NCBI RefSeq assembly: GCF_001640805.2
Contig: NC_066854.1
Location: 11,564,644 to 11,628,643, forward strand
DNA: 64,000 nucleotides
Source of the DNA: Lates calcarifer
Lineage: Eukaryota > Chordata > Actinopteri > Centropomidae
Direction of reading: 5' to 3'
Positions 13,601 to 23,149 of this stretch are shown here, one piece after another. Made by a program: the position numbers and the translations under genes. Positions within the stretch are counted from its first letter, which is position 1; every line of letters starts with the position of its first letter. The notes under the pieces were generated by a model. The model did not search any database. It saw only the letters and a program-made list of their open reading frames with translations, and was not told where the DNA came from.

Positions 13601-16600
13601 GTATTTATCATAATTTCCCGTACAGCACTTGACACATTGGTGCGAAGTGTGAATCTCCACAGACATATGTGTCTGATGAGAAGCACTTGGCCTAACAGGC
13701 CTATATGAAGCAACACTCGGCACCCATATGTCCTCAAATATCACGCCCAGATTCCCTGCAGACTTCAGACCAGTGTCTCTGCAGGTCTGAGCACTGCCAC
13801 AGTCCTGCAGCAGTAGGCAAGATTTAATTGAGGACTCAACTAAAGCCCTCAAATGGGAAAAAGTGAGAAAGCAGATCATGCTGGCAGACTCCTGTCCTTA
13901 TCATGCTGAGAAAATGGTGGAGTCAGAAATTCATGACTCAGTATTATGAAACAGGGATAATCCTCACCTCGAAAATGCTATTTCCTAGAAAACTGACAGG
14001 TTTTTAAAAGTGTGTCTCACATTCATCTTACATCAGGTGTGGAAGTTAAATCATTGATCGAACATGTGTGACACTTGGCTGACCTGTCCTGATGGAATAT
14101 GATCTCATTCTCACATTTGAAAGTCAGTTGACACTAGAAATGTGTTACATCAGAACCTTAATATACAGATTTTTATTCCATTGGATCATCCCATGGGGTG
14201 ATATCATGGATTAGTTTCTCTAATACAGTTACACTCAGTTCAATCAAAAACAAGCAAAGATCATTAAATCAGAGCAAGGATATGAAGCCCCAAAGTGAAC
14301 AGTGTTAGATAAATAAATCTTATTTCATGTTACTGCAGAAATGTCACTAATACCCACCCTGTCATCTTTGAGCCAATCACATATCCCCCTGTTATTACTG
14401 TTACCAAATGTAGCCAGTTAGCGCCTAGCTGGAGCAACATCAGCCCCGACATAATTCAGAATCAGTCAGAAACAATGCACAGATGACTAACTTCTCCTTT
14501 TGTTCATCTTAACAAGGCTACACATGATACTGCTGCTCTGTTTGTGGTTTCTTAAGAGTGTGTGTGTGTAGGATGTAATACTGTAATTTTTTTATTGTGT
14601 TGGATAAGAAGTCAGTGTTAATAGCAGCAGCTAAATGGTTAATTTAGTTCACTCCAGAATTGTGTCTAACTTAAACTAAAGTTCAGATTTTTGAATGATA
14701 GGGGATAGGTCTGTACTTACAGCTGCAGTTAAACACAGGAAACCTGACCTGAACCAGAAGAAAGGGAGTTCAGTGACTGGACTTGCCACACAGCTTCAGT
14801 TGCCACAGACCAAGCCAGAAAACCACTACATGTTCAATCTCCAAATCTACTAAAATCTACATGAAAACCATCTATCAGCATATCAGCATTAGAAAATATA
14901 AATAATTAAAGGACTTCTGTCTCAGCAGGATTTAAAAACCATGTCCATGCTTTTATCTTAAGTAGGCTCAACTGCTATAATGGTGTCTTTACAAGTGGAA
15001 AGACAAGTCGATCAGACAGCTGCAGCTGATTCATAACGCTGCTGCTGAAGAGGAACACATCACTTCAGTTCTTCAGTTCAAAGAGCTGATTTTATAATTC
15101 TACTGTTGGTTTGTAAAGCACTGAATGGTTTAGGGCCAAATACCTTTCTGATCTGCTGTTACCTCATGAGACATCCAGACCCCTCAGGTCGTCTGCTCAA
15201 CTCTCAGCTCTTTTAAATCAAGGCTGAAAACTTATTCATATTCACATTTTAACTGCAGTGTCATTTTATTCTCCTGCTTCATTTAACCTTTAACTTAATT
15301 CTATCTTCTCTTTTATTTTATTCTTATCAAATCCTATTCATATTAATCTTTTTATATGACCCTGTCTTTCTTTTCTATCTCATCTTACTGCCTTGTTATG
15401 TCTTGTGAGTGGCCTTGTTGTTGAATGGTGCTGCAGCATACTAATAATCTTACCTTGCCCTGCAGGGTAACCCTGGGCGATCTGGCCCACCGGGGCCAAC
15501 AGGGCCACAAGGACAAGGAGTTCAAGGGCCAAAGGTAGGCTGTGATTTGGTGTCTTGCTATAATAATTCGGTAAACTATATCTGAGAGCTTTCTGCTGCC
15601 TTGCACATTAATATTGTCTCCAGTAGTTTAACCAACAGCATATCCGTATATTACCTGTATCTGTGTGTTTCTGTCACTTACTGTGTTGAATTGTGTTTGA
15701 CTCAGGGTGAACAGGGGGCTCAAGGTGTGACAGGGCCAAGGGGGCTTCCTGGAGAGGGCTTTCCGGGCGCTAAGGTGAGTTATGGACTTTTGAATGTGAG
15801 GTTGTGTGTGCGCGTCATGCTCCGATCACTGACATTCATTTTGCCGTGCTGCGTGTGACAGGGTGACCGCGGCTCGGCAGGGGAGAGGGGGCTGAAGGGA
15901 ATCAAAGGAGATATGGGAGATCCTGGAACCCCGGGGCAACCTGTGAGTGACACCTATGATGCTTTTATATCCCTATTTACTGTATATTGCTGTGTGACTG
16001 GCTTAAGCTTTCTCAGCTGTGTGAAAATGTAATATAATTATATTCTAATCCTTGTTCTCATTCATTTCAGCCAATATTTGTTTGGTAAACTGAGTTCAGA
16101 ATGTGTAGACACCCAGCTGCTTTTAGAGTACTGCAGCAATTCTTGTTTCTTTAAAAAATTTTTGCGTTCCTGTCTCAGGGCCGAACTGGTATCAAAGGTG
16201 AAGCAGGACTCACTGTGAGTGTTCTCGCTTTTTCATATAGTTTTTCATTAGTTTCTTCTCGTGTTTATTTATATGCTCATACTGTGTCGGTGTGTTTATT
16301 TCAGAGAGAGGACATCATTCGAATGATCAAAGAGATCTGTGGTAAAGTATCTTGTGATCTTTGCAATATTTATTTCACTTCGCAGTATTGACTTATGTTA
16401 TAAGAGAAGATTTAATTTCTGCATCTAAGCCACTGTCTCGTCTTATCTGTTGATCATTAGATCAGATTTCACAGACTGAACCTCGTCAAAGTGACATTTC
16501 AGTCATGATCTCATATCGTGATGTGATGTGGTTACAGGATGTGGGATCAAGTGTAAGGAGAGGCCCATGGAGCTGGTGTTTGTCATTGACAGCTCAGAGA

Positions 16601-19600
16601 GCGTGGGCCCAGAGAACTTTGAGATCATTAAGGACTTTGTAAACGCGCTGGTGGACCGGGTCACTGTGGGCCGCAACGCCACCAGGATCGGCCTGGTGCT
16701 GTACAGCCTGGAGGTGAAGCTGGTGTTCAACTTGGCCCGCTACGTCACCAAACAGGACATCAAGCAGGCCATCAGGAACATCCCATACATGGGAGAGGGC
16801 ACGTACACAGGTACAGCCATTCGTAAAGCCACACAGGAGGCCTTCTACAGCTCACGTACGGGAGTCAGCAAAGTGGCCATCGTGATTACTGACGGCCAGA
16901 CGGACAAACGAGAGTCAGTGAAGCTGGATATTGCCGTGCGAGAAGCACATGCTGCTAATATTGAGATGTTTGCCCTGGGGATTGTGAACACGTCAGACCC
17001 GACGCAGGCTGAGTTCCTGAGAGAGCTGAACCTGATCGCCTCTGACCCAGACACAGAGCACATGTTCCTCATCGATGACTTCAACACCCTGCCAGGTAAG
17101 AGGCACTGTGTGTTGGTGTCAGTAAGAAATGTCACTGCAAACATGCTATATTGGAGGTAAGTGGGGAATGGTGTTTGTCTTCCAGACCTCTGACAAGTTT
17201 ATTTTTCAGCTGTAAAATGTCTCTCTTTTTTCAGTGTTTTTAGGTAAAAAGAAAATATAAATCAGATGATAAACTGCCACTGATTTATTTTTTTTAATGA
17301 CAGATACTGATATCAGTATCAGCAGCTGTCAGGTTACACTCACTGCATCATTATCTGAATTTTCAGTTAGTGTAATAATTTTTAACTTTGTAACTAGTAG
17401 CTAGTATCATGAAAATGTAACCGCAGACAGTCACACCTTTTGCACATATTGGACCCATGTTTTTAGATTTCAGATGGTGGGTTATAATTTGAACTGTTTC
17501 TCTCTGTTTTCACTCTTTTTGCTAAGATAAACTAATCACCTGCAGGCTCTGGCTTCATATTTAGCATACAGATGTGAGACTGGTATAAATTTTCTCATCT
17601 AACTGTCAGCAAGAAGGTGAATAAGCAGATTTCCAGACGATGAGATTTTCACCAGAGGCTGTTTTGAAACCTCTTGAAACCAGTGTAATCTTTTCCTGTT
17701 AGCTGGAAATATTTTTTTTACCAAGACTGATAGTCTACAGCCATGCTAGCAGCTCTGTAGGGGAGTACTTACTGTATTCACTGTTTTGGTTTAGTGTGTC
17801 AGCGTGTTAACATTTGCTAATTAGCACTACTTGTAAAGTATATTTGAGGCTAATGGGAATGTCATCAGTTTTGTAGGTGTTGTTGTGTCGCAGTCTTGAC
17901 CTGATTGTGGCAATAGATAAAAAGTTAAGCACAGTTGTTAGTATTCACCCTCTGAGGACCATGAACCTACAGCCAGGTCGCGTGGTAAAAAGTAAAACTT
18001 CCGGTGTTTGTTTGGACAGTCTTTAGAGACGGTCAAAGTGCCCTCATCCTCTGTCTTTGACTCCTCTCTGTGTTTTTCTGTCTCAGCTCTGGAATCCAAG
18101 CTGGTCAGCCAGTTCTGTGAGGACGAGAACGGAGCCCTGATTTACAACAGGATAACTAATGGCTACAACGGCCATGGAAACAATGGCTACAACGGCAACA
18201 GGAATGGCATCAATGGGAACTACGCCATCGGTGGCTATGGATACCGGCCTGTGACTGAGAAGGAAATCGTGAACGGTCGACAGACTGGCACCAACACTGG
18301 CACCAGCACCCACAGCCATGGAGGCAAAGTAGAAACCACCCAACATGGCAGTAAAGGATCAAGCACAGCACATGTATGGAACATAAGAACTTCAAGTTTG
18401 ATTTATATTATACAAAGATCATTATCAAAAGGCACAAAGTGTTCAACACTGTTTTCTGTGTTCGTCATCAGGGTGGAGGAGGGCAGGTGTACACTGATAC
18501 AACAAACTGGGAGACTGAGCGCGGGGACACATTTAACCGCGAAACCGTAGATATCAGACCTGTTCCTCCTTCCAGAGGGGACTCCTCCAGCAGCCGAGGC
18601 TCTTCCTCATCTTCATCCTCATCATCATCATCTTCTTCTTCTTCTTCTACAAATATAACCATATCATCCTCAGGTGTATCTGTACCATACGTGCCTCCCC
18701 CACGGCCAGCTCTCCCCAAAGGTACAGAAAGTTTAACTCACTTCCATACTTGTATATTTACCCATTTGATTTAATTGCCAGTGCGGGTATAGACATGACA
18801 CAGTTACAAACCCATTCCTGAAACAGAGCAGTCACCCACAACAAACAGTCTGATAATAATTACAGAGAAACACTATCAAGAAAAAGAACAAGAAAAGCTG
18901 TTTCCTGTAAATGACGCAGTCGCTTCCCAGGCAACAGAAACAAGATGAATCATTCCTCAAGGTTTTAGTAAAATTAGACAAGTAACAGTTATGTGATATT
19001 ATAGCACAGGAAGGTGTTTGCAAGTGTTTTTAAATGCATCATTCCTCTAAGTGTTGTCCAAATAGTATTTCTTCAGATACACATTTGTGTTAAAAAATTG
19101 TGACAATGAGCTATTGTTGCCCTTTTCAAATGAGTGGTATTTTAATTTCCATGTACAGTCTGTTTTGAGTTTTTAATTAGAACATATCCAAAATGTCAGT
19201 TGTTTTTCAGTCAGAGTTTGACCAGCACTGGTAAAATCATGTTTGAGTTCAACATCTTTATGCACAATTAAGACCTATTAGTATGATTGAACTATGGTGC
19301 TGTTGTTCTGTAATTAGCTTAGGAAAACATGGCCTCACTGCTGTGTGTCAGAAGCTGCGGTTTAAACTGCACCTGTGGTTTGTAAACCAGCTGCAGTGGT
19401 CTGTGGAAGTCTCCTAAATGCCACCAGAAATGATTGTATCTCATAACATACTTAACTTTTCCCAGATCAGTTATGATGTGTGAACAAGCATATGATTGCA
19501 GGAAAGGAACCCTGCTGCTGGCAGAGGAGCTACATCCGAGAAAATGTATAATAAAGAGAAATTAGTATCACAATGACAAGTGCTGACAGTGGAGCCAAAA

Positions 19601-21182
19601 CTGTCCTATTCTGGATTTTGCATAATGTTTTGGTAAACTATTACTGATTCATCCTGACTGATGATATTGCACAATTACTCCAAAACATGTCTCAGAAGGT
19701 GTGTTATCACCTCTTCACATCTGTGTCTGTAATCACTGGAGCTCTAAGCATTTTGAAGTCTTAAAAAAGACATTAGACATTTGCCTGTGTCTGCAATACA
19801 AAGATTTTTACACAGTGTTCAGTGTAAGGGCAGATGTATACAGCTCAGATAGTTCAAATCCTATTTACCAAACTAAACCTGTGTAAGTTCTGTTGTAAAA
19901 AATGATCCCCATTGTGATTTTATTCTAAGCTAATATATTTGAGTATAAACACTGCAGTAGATTGCTGTAGAGGCAAATTATTCTACAGTTTGATTTGTGT
20001 TAGCATTAGACTGATGAGAATTTATCCAGCTAGACTGTAAGTAACTGAACAAAACTCGTATATTGTTCCACTTCTATTTCTAATCCTTTCCCTGGCAGTT
20101 AGTGCTCAGGTCATTCAACTGGAAAATCAGAAAGATGAAACCAATTTCCTTAATTATCATTTTCTCAGTGAAGAGAGCTGTGGTGGCTGAGCCCTGAATC
20201 ACCTGAGCAGGACTGAGCTGTCACCGTTTTGAATCTGTGCCCCGGCAAGTGCCAGTTTAGCTGAACCTGCAGCAACAGCCCCATAACCATCCATCCATGT
20301 TTTGTCAAAATGTGAACAGTGATGGTGATCAGATGTGCTGTAATGTCTCCTGATGAGTCCCCAGTGAAGCTCTGGTCCTTCATGTGGCAGAGGGGAATCA
20401 GCGCTCTTTAAAGTGGCCTCTCCAGAAGAAGCAGTCCCTGTACCTGCAGTAACCACAGTGAAGGAACATGACGTGTTAATGGCCTGGCTCTGGGGTTATG
20501 ATACGTGCTATGTGACTGACAGGCTCCGTAATGAGGTCATGTAGGTGAGGAGCAGGGAGGCCAATTATTTCTGATGTGGTGTGGATGATTTTATAGAATC
20601 TGCTCCGTCCTGAGAGTACAGTGAAGAAACAGATGTTGCCTCAGAGGAGAGCAGAAGTGGCTAAGTTGCGGTGGGATTAGACGGACAGGTCATGAATCCC
20701 TTGTCATGATCTGACCTTCTATTTTTCCCATTACACAACATCTTTCTCCGCAGAGACCGTTCCCTTAGACCCTCGCTGCGGCTTGGTCCTGGACCAGGGC
20801 ACGTGTCGGGACTACAACATCCGCTGGTATTACGACAAGCAGGCCAACGCCTGTGCCCAGTTCTGGTACGGAGGCTGTAACGGCAACAAGAACCGATTTG
20901 ACACAGAGGAGGAGTGCAAGAGGACGTGTGTGATCACCAGATCCTACTGGTACACTCTCATGATTCATCCCTGCCATATTAATATCATTTATGTCATTCA
21001 CACCTACCCTGTCGACCAGCAAATCTGTCATTTTCTTTGATTTTTTTCTTCTTATAATTTCCCCATCTGAAATGACGCCATAACAATCTTGAGTGTTGAC
21101 TTTCATGTTTTCTTTTTCCAGGAGGCTGAGTGAAGGCATCTGCCATACATCTGCTGTAGATACGTCAAGGAGGGGCAGCTAA
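300..21182 (+). CDS. col28a1: Collagen alpha-1(XXVIII)-like chain, 3' part of the gene (31 exons, 5' end outside window)
   Basis: This encodes a secreted extracellular-matrix collagen of the VWA-containing type XXVIII class. Seen in order: Gly-X-Y exons, a Cys-rich hinge, a VWA domain with intact MIDAS, a low-complexity linker, and a Kunitz domain at the C-terminus. That order (collagen-VWA-Kunitz) is characteristic of COL28A1; the N-terminal VWA and signal peptide must lie upstream. Exon coordinates: 300-353, 459-503, 702-728, 1205-1249, 1365-1409, 1615-1668, 3326-3394, 3503-3571, 4540-4608, 7229-7297, 8190-8258, 9370-9438, 9576-9644, 9737-9808, 9888-9956, 10090-10161, 10316-10384, 11156-11224, 11732-11801, 12365-12433, 13197-13265, 15466-15534, 15706-15774, 15862-15942, 16179-16214, 16305-16341, 16538-17095, 18087-18373, 18472-18721, 20754-20949, 21122-21182. 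Exon 11732-11801 carries one extra G. All phases otherwise agree. Teleosts have several type XXVIII paralogs; I cannot tell which one this is. Confidence 0.9.
3326..15774 (+). CDS. col28a1: col28a1: array of 17 near-identical-length collagen exons (mostly 69 nt) with a fixed Gly-X-Gly imperfection
   Basis: Seventeen consecutive exons (3326-3394 through 15706-15774) encode the bulk of the triple helix. Fourteen are 69 nt (23 codons; 11732-11801 is 70 nt because of one extra G). In these fourteen, Gly is at codons 1, 4, 7, 10, 13, 16, 18 and 21, so one residue is missing from the same triplet each time. Exon 10316-10384 is also 69 nt but has Phe at codon 18. Exons 9737-9808 and 10090-10161 are 72 nt with perfect triplets. 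Most units start G-D or G-E and end PK or EK just before the donor. Type XXVIII collagens are known for many short helix imperfections, which supports the assignment. Confidence 0.9.
4146..4310 (+). repeat. Dispersed repeat with a second copy at 22783-22950
   Basis: Both copies share the ordered blocks GTGTGGTTTGAT(A/C)AGATTT, a CAG...CAGCA(T/A)...AGCAAA block, a 'tgtcat...attttnaatgttg(c/a)tgaatcttcatt' block, and an AAGCCA-like end. The similarity is imperfect but collinear over about 160 nt. Element class unknown. Confidence 0.5.
5082..5104. repeat. (CA)n microsatellite
   Basis: An uninterrupted CA dinucleotide run of about 11 units, inside a col28a1 intron. Confidence 0.95.
6825..7165 (+). 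repeat. Dispersed teleost repeat, front portion
   Basis: Three related internal units recur: CTACTGGATGGACAGCCATG near 6832, CTACTGGATGGATTGGCATG near 6941, and GATTATGGGATTGCCATGAA near 7052. Each is followed by 'acagacatt(c/a)atgttccc'-like text. From memory this is the front half of a common fish intronic repeat whose rear half occurs at 8441-8770, 35185-35460 and (inverted) 61315-61470. Class uncertain. Confidence 0.55.
8259..8260 (+). other. Non-canonical GC splice donor in col28a1
   Basis: Exon 8190-8258 ends in AAG and is followed by GCAAGT. The surrounding bases match the strong donor consensus typical of the rare GC-AG intron class. No GT alternative nearby preserves the 69-nt exon length or the reading frame. 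Confidence 0.75.
8441..8770 (+). repeat. Dispersed teleost repeat, rear portion
   Basis: This copy contains GTGTTTAGTGCTAATTAGC, GCTAAACTAAAATGG..., ATTAGCATGCTGAT and TTTAGCTGAAAGCACCACTA in the same order as the copies at 35185-35460 and, inverted, 61315-61470. Confidence 0.6.
11732..11801 (+). CDS. col28a1: col28a1 exon with a one-base frame break
   Basis: The exon has a normal AG acceptor and GT donor but is 70 nt instead of 69. Reading from the acceptor gives GDRGDP and then loses the Gly pattern. Dropping one G from the GGG at 11750-11752 restores the triplets through to the end (PAGPFGPKGDGYPGPM), with the family's Gly-X-Gly at codons 16-18. The break is therefore a single surplus G. 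A true frameshift here would delete the VWA and Kunitz domains, yet both remain intact downstream, so an assembly or sequencing error is more likely. Confidence 0.85.
12088..12330 (+). repeat. Teleost short interspersed repeat ('GGAATAGTT...GCTTAGCATAAAGACTGG' family), plus copy
   Basis: It has the ordered blocks GGAATAGTTCACAATTTTGA, TTAGATGAGAGGATCAGTAC, TGAAGCTCCAGCCAGCACAT, TTAGCTTAGCTTAGCATAAA and GACTGGAAACAGCTAGCCTG, then a 'ggtaacaaaatccatctaccagc' tail. I recognise this as a very common fish intronic repeat. Related copies are at 17545-17640 (-), 26490-26670 (+), 38835-38962 (-) and 48475-48830 (both orientations). Confidence 0.65.
14975..15250 (+). mobile_element. Degenerate L2-type LINE 3' fragment in a col28a1 intron
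   Basis: Conceptual translation in broken frames gives the pattern typical of the C-terminal part of L2/Rex-like non-LTR reverse transcriptases: LQLIHNAAA, then a histidine-isoleucine-threonine motif, a 'K-A-L-N-G-like' stretch (KHxMV) and a pattern resembling DIQTPQVV near the end. Many stops and frame changes show it is dead. The family assignment is from memory of fish LINE tails. Confidence 0.5.
15862..16341 (+). CDS. col28a1: col28a1: end of triple helix and cysteine hinge (exons 15862-15942, 16179-16214, 16305-16341)
   Basis: The 81-nt and 36-nt exons carry the last perfect Gly-X-Y triplets (ending GRTGIKGEAGLT). The 37-nt exon then leaves the collagen repeat with REDIIRMIKEICG and ends in phase 1, joining the VWA exon. 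Across that junction lies a three-cysteine cluster (CGCGIKC), a plausible site for interchain disulfides that lock the trimer. That role is inferred from the general position of Cys knots next to collagen helices. Confidence 0.85.
16538..17095 (+). CDS. col28a1: col28a1: second von Willebrand factor A domain, single exon
   Basis: This 558-nt exon encodes a complete VWA fold beginning MELVFVIDSSESVG. The metal-ion-dependent adhesion site looks intact: DSSES (DxSxS), a Thr in GEGTYTGTAI, and Asp in VITDGQTD. The domain runs to FLIDDFNTLP. VWA domains of this type mediate protein-protein contacts in the matrix. Acceptor AG is at 16536-16537 and the donor GT at 17096. Entry and exit are both phase 1, so the domain exon is symmetric, as is common for mobile extracellular modules. 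Confidence 0.95.
17096..18086 (+). other. col28a1 intron with one repeat fragment
   Basis: Apart from the repeat fragment at 17545-17640, this 991-nt intron shows only AT-rich unique-looking sequence. I see no coding exon in it: the VWA exon and the linker exon join in phase. Confidence 0.8.
17545..17640 (-). repeat. Fragment of the same short interspersed repeat, minus orientation
   Basis: The reverse complement reads CTGCTTATTCACCTTCTTGC, then AGTTAGATGAGAAAATTTAT and a 'gctaaatatgaagccag' end, matching the 5' blocks of the copy at 12088-12330. Confidence 0.55.
18087..18721 (+). CDS. col28a1: col28a1: low-complexity linker between VWA and Kunitz (exons 18087-18373 and 18472-18721)
   Basis: The first exon closes the VWA region (LVSQFCEDE) and enters an Asn/Gly/Tyr-rich stretch with repeated NGYNG-like units, then a Thr/Ser/His-rich part. 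The second exon encodes a Ser-rich block containing an uninterrupted run of about 15 Ser built from TCC/TCA/TCT codons, followed by a Pro-rich PPPRPALPK end. The join is phase 0 between them and phase 1 into the Kunitz exon. The Ser run is a coding microsatellite and may vary in length. No fold is expected; this is probably a flexible tether. Confidence 0.85.
18722..20753 (+). other. col28a1 intron of about 2.0 kb before the Kunitz exon
   Basis: No Gly-X-Y, Cys-patterned or other supported exon is visible. The flanking exons join in phase (1 nt plus 2 nt make GAG). I see nothing else I can name. Confidence 0.75.
20754..21182 (+). CDS. col28a1: col28a1: Kunitz/BPTI domain exon and terminal exon (20754-20949, 21122-21182)
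   Basis: The exon encodes a Kunitz module with all six cysteines in canonical spacing (CGLVLDQGTC, then NAC, YGGC, EEC, RTC). At the reactive-site position the P1 residue is Arg, but P1' is Asp, where active Kunitz inhibitors usually have Ala or Gly. Protease inhibition is therefore doubtful. I end the exon at 20949 (CTG before GTACAC) and splice to 21122, which adds about 18 residues and stops at TAA 21180-21182. This donor is weak. Without splicing, the frame stops at 21038-21040 after a different tail. The domain itself is certain; the last residues are not. Confidence 0.85.
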
Positions 21183-21628
21183 TACCAGCCTTTTTCACAG
21201 GGTTATGCACAATATTTTGCATAATTCTCAGGCATATACATTTACACTGTTGCTCCATATCACCACCACTTTATAGTTCCTGTCTTTGTGCCCCCTCCTG
21301 TAGCACTTATGGTAAAATTGTCCTCTAAGTACACAGAAAGAGAGCCTAGCTCTGACAGATACCTCCATTCTTTTCTTATATTAGCATCTAGTGCAGGAAA
21401 TACTCCATCAGTCCTTCTCAGGAATACATATGAGCACTCTCAGTATGTTTCCACTTCCCTAGGGATTCCCACACCTATGGGACATGATCTTTTTGTTTAT
21501 CATCCACAGTCTGTGAGTGCTGCAAAGACTGTGAAAAAATGGACTGTTTGCTCTACATGATCAGTAATAACTGGTGCCTTATCAACGTCAGAATCATACA
21601 TCACATCCATCCATCAATATGTCATTAG

Positions 21629-21634
21629 AATAAA
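21629..21634 (+). terminator. Candidate poly(A) signal for col28a1
   Basis: AATAAA lies about 450 nt after the proposed stop codon and is the first perfect hexamer downstream. Another at 23397-23402 is further away. No transcript evidence is available here. Confidence 0.4.
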
Positions 21635-21940
21635 GTGTAGCTATTAATTTCTTTACTCAAGCAATCACTGTAGGGTATATTGGTGTTTTTAAGCATAATC
21701 ACAAGATCCAGTCACACACAGCAGAGATTAAGCCTCTCGTCACTTATATCAATCAAATATAGTTTGTTTTGTTTTTCTATAAAATGATTGATGCTCTGTA
21801 ACTTCATTTTGTGCATTTGAAAGTGTTATTTTAGGTTCTCTGAATGAAAATGTGATGTTTTGTGTTTACATTGTTTCACTTCTTTCTTCCATTTTCAGTC
21901 TATATTTGTTCAAGCAGTACATTTCCAACACTGATGGACA

Positions 21941-21941
<1 letters not shown>

Positions 21942-21979
<38 letters not shown>

Positions 21980-21983
21980 ACAC
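21942..21983. repeat. (CA)n microsatellite
   Basis: About 20 CA units with one ATAC interruption, downstream of col28a1. Confidence 0.95.
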
Positions 21984-22782
21984 TGCCCCCTACTGGGTAA
22001 CACATGCTGTGTACTGTACAGGCAGCATTTTACTTCTGTTGTTGAGCAACTGATCTGTCTTTGTGTTACCCAGCTGTACTGACTGCATAAATCCATACTG
22101 TACTGTTTATTACATGGTCAACATTTGATGTCAAACATTTAAATAAATAGATAAACTAATGTGTGAAAAGGCATCACATTTATATTAAGGGACTGTATGA
22201 AAATGATTAGAGACAGAGGGATGGTTACAAAAAGGAGGAGGGTGTTATTTTTATTCTTAGTTTTAGGGAGGGAATATTTCTATTTTAGTTAAGTTATCCA
22301 TCATTAAATCTACTGAATAACAAAGCCTAGTTACATCAATCACAATCAGATCGCCTCATCATAATCAAACAAGTATCAAATAGAACCCATATGTCTGAAA
22401 TAGAAAAAACATGGATCTTATTAAACATTATCACTAACAAAGGGTGTTCTTTTCTTTTTCTTCATTAGTTTGTAGTCGCTCCTTATTAAATACAGTCTTA
22501 TATAAAGTTAATGTATAATATGAGTTCAGCATCACATGTTTGACTAATCAGTGTAGTGAGATGAAACTTGGTGATCTGACAGTTCCAAACTGTAACAAAC
22601 ACTTCATTTATACACAGTATCACTTTTCTGCATGCATATAACAAGAGCTTACCATTAGCATAGCATTCAGTAGTTGTAGTCTTAGTGCCTGGAACAGCTC
22701 CTATAAGAGAGGAGTTATTTGTTTGCCATAAAGCCAGTCATTTCCTATCTCACTTCTAATGTGTGTATTTCTTCTCTGTATT

Positions 22783-22950
22783 TAGACCTCTGTGTGGGTG
22801 TGGTTTGATCAGATTTAACTGTCAGTGGTCTGGCAACATCAGCAAACAACCATGGAAGTGTCATCAGATTTTAAATGTTGATGAATCTTCATTGGTCCAC
22901 TGAGGTATGTGAAATCACCTTTTCCCAATTGAGCCAAGCCTTGCTCGACT
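22783..22950 (+). repeat. Dispersed repeat, second copy of 4146-4310
   Basis: Collinear blocks with the earlier copy: GTGTGGTTTGATCAGATTT, CAGCAAACAAC, TGTCATCAGATTTTAAATG and TTGATGAATCTTCATT. The class is unknown. Confidence 0.5.
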
Positions 22951-23117
22951 AAGCAGCCATGAGAAGCTACTGACAGATTCTCTTCTCCACTGGAAAAGAA
23001 AAGGAGTCCGGTGGAGCTTTGACAGTCACTAGAAGCACATTTATGGCCCTTAGAGAGAGTCTGTGTGGGAGGCTGTGTTGTAGCTGAGCCACCAGTTCTA
23101 CTACTAGAGGGTATCCA

Positions 23118-23148
<31 letters not shown>

Positions 23149-23149
23149 C
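23118..23149. repeat. (TG)n microsatellite
   Basis: A TG run that degenerates into TGCG at its end. Confidence 0.95.

Noticed and set aside
18468..18719. Minus-strand frame with an Asp/Glu run
   Set aside because: Reverse reading of the Ser-codon microsatellite in the collagen linker.
21866..22096. Open frames through CA/TG repeats here and near 5000, 23100 and 24200
   Set aside because: Dinucleotide repeats stay open in several frames; the translated Val-Cys or Thr-His runs are artefacts.
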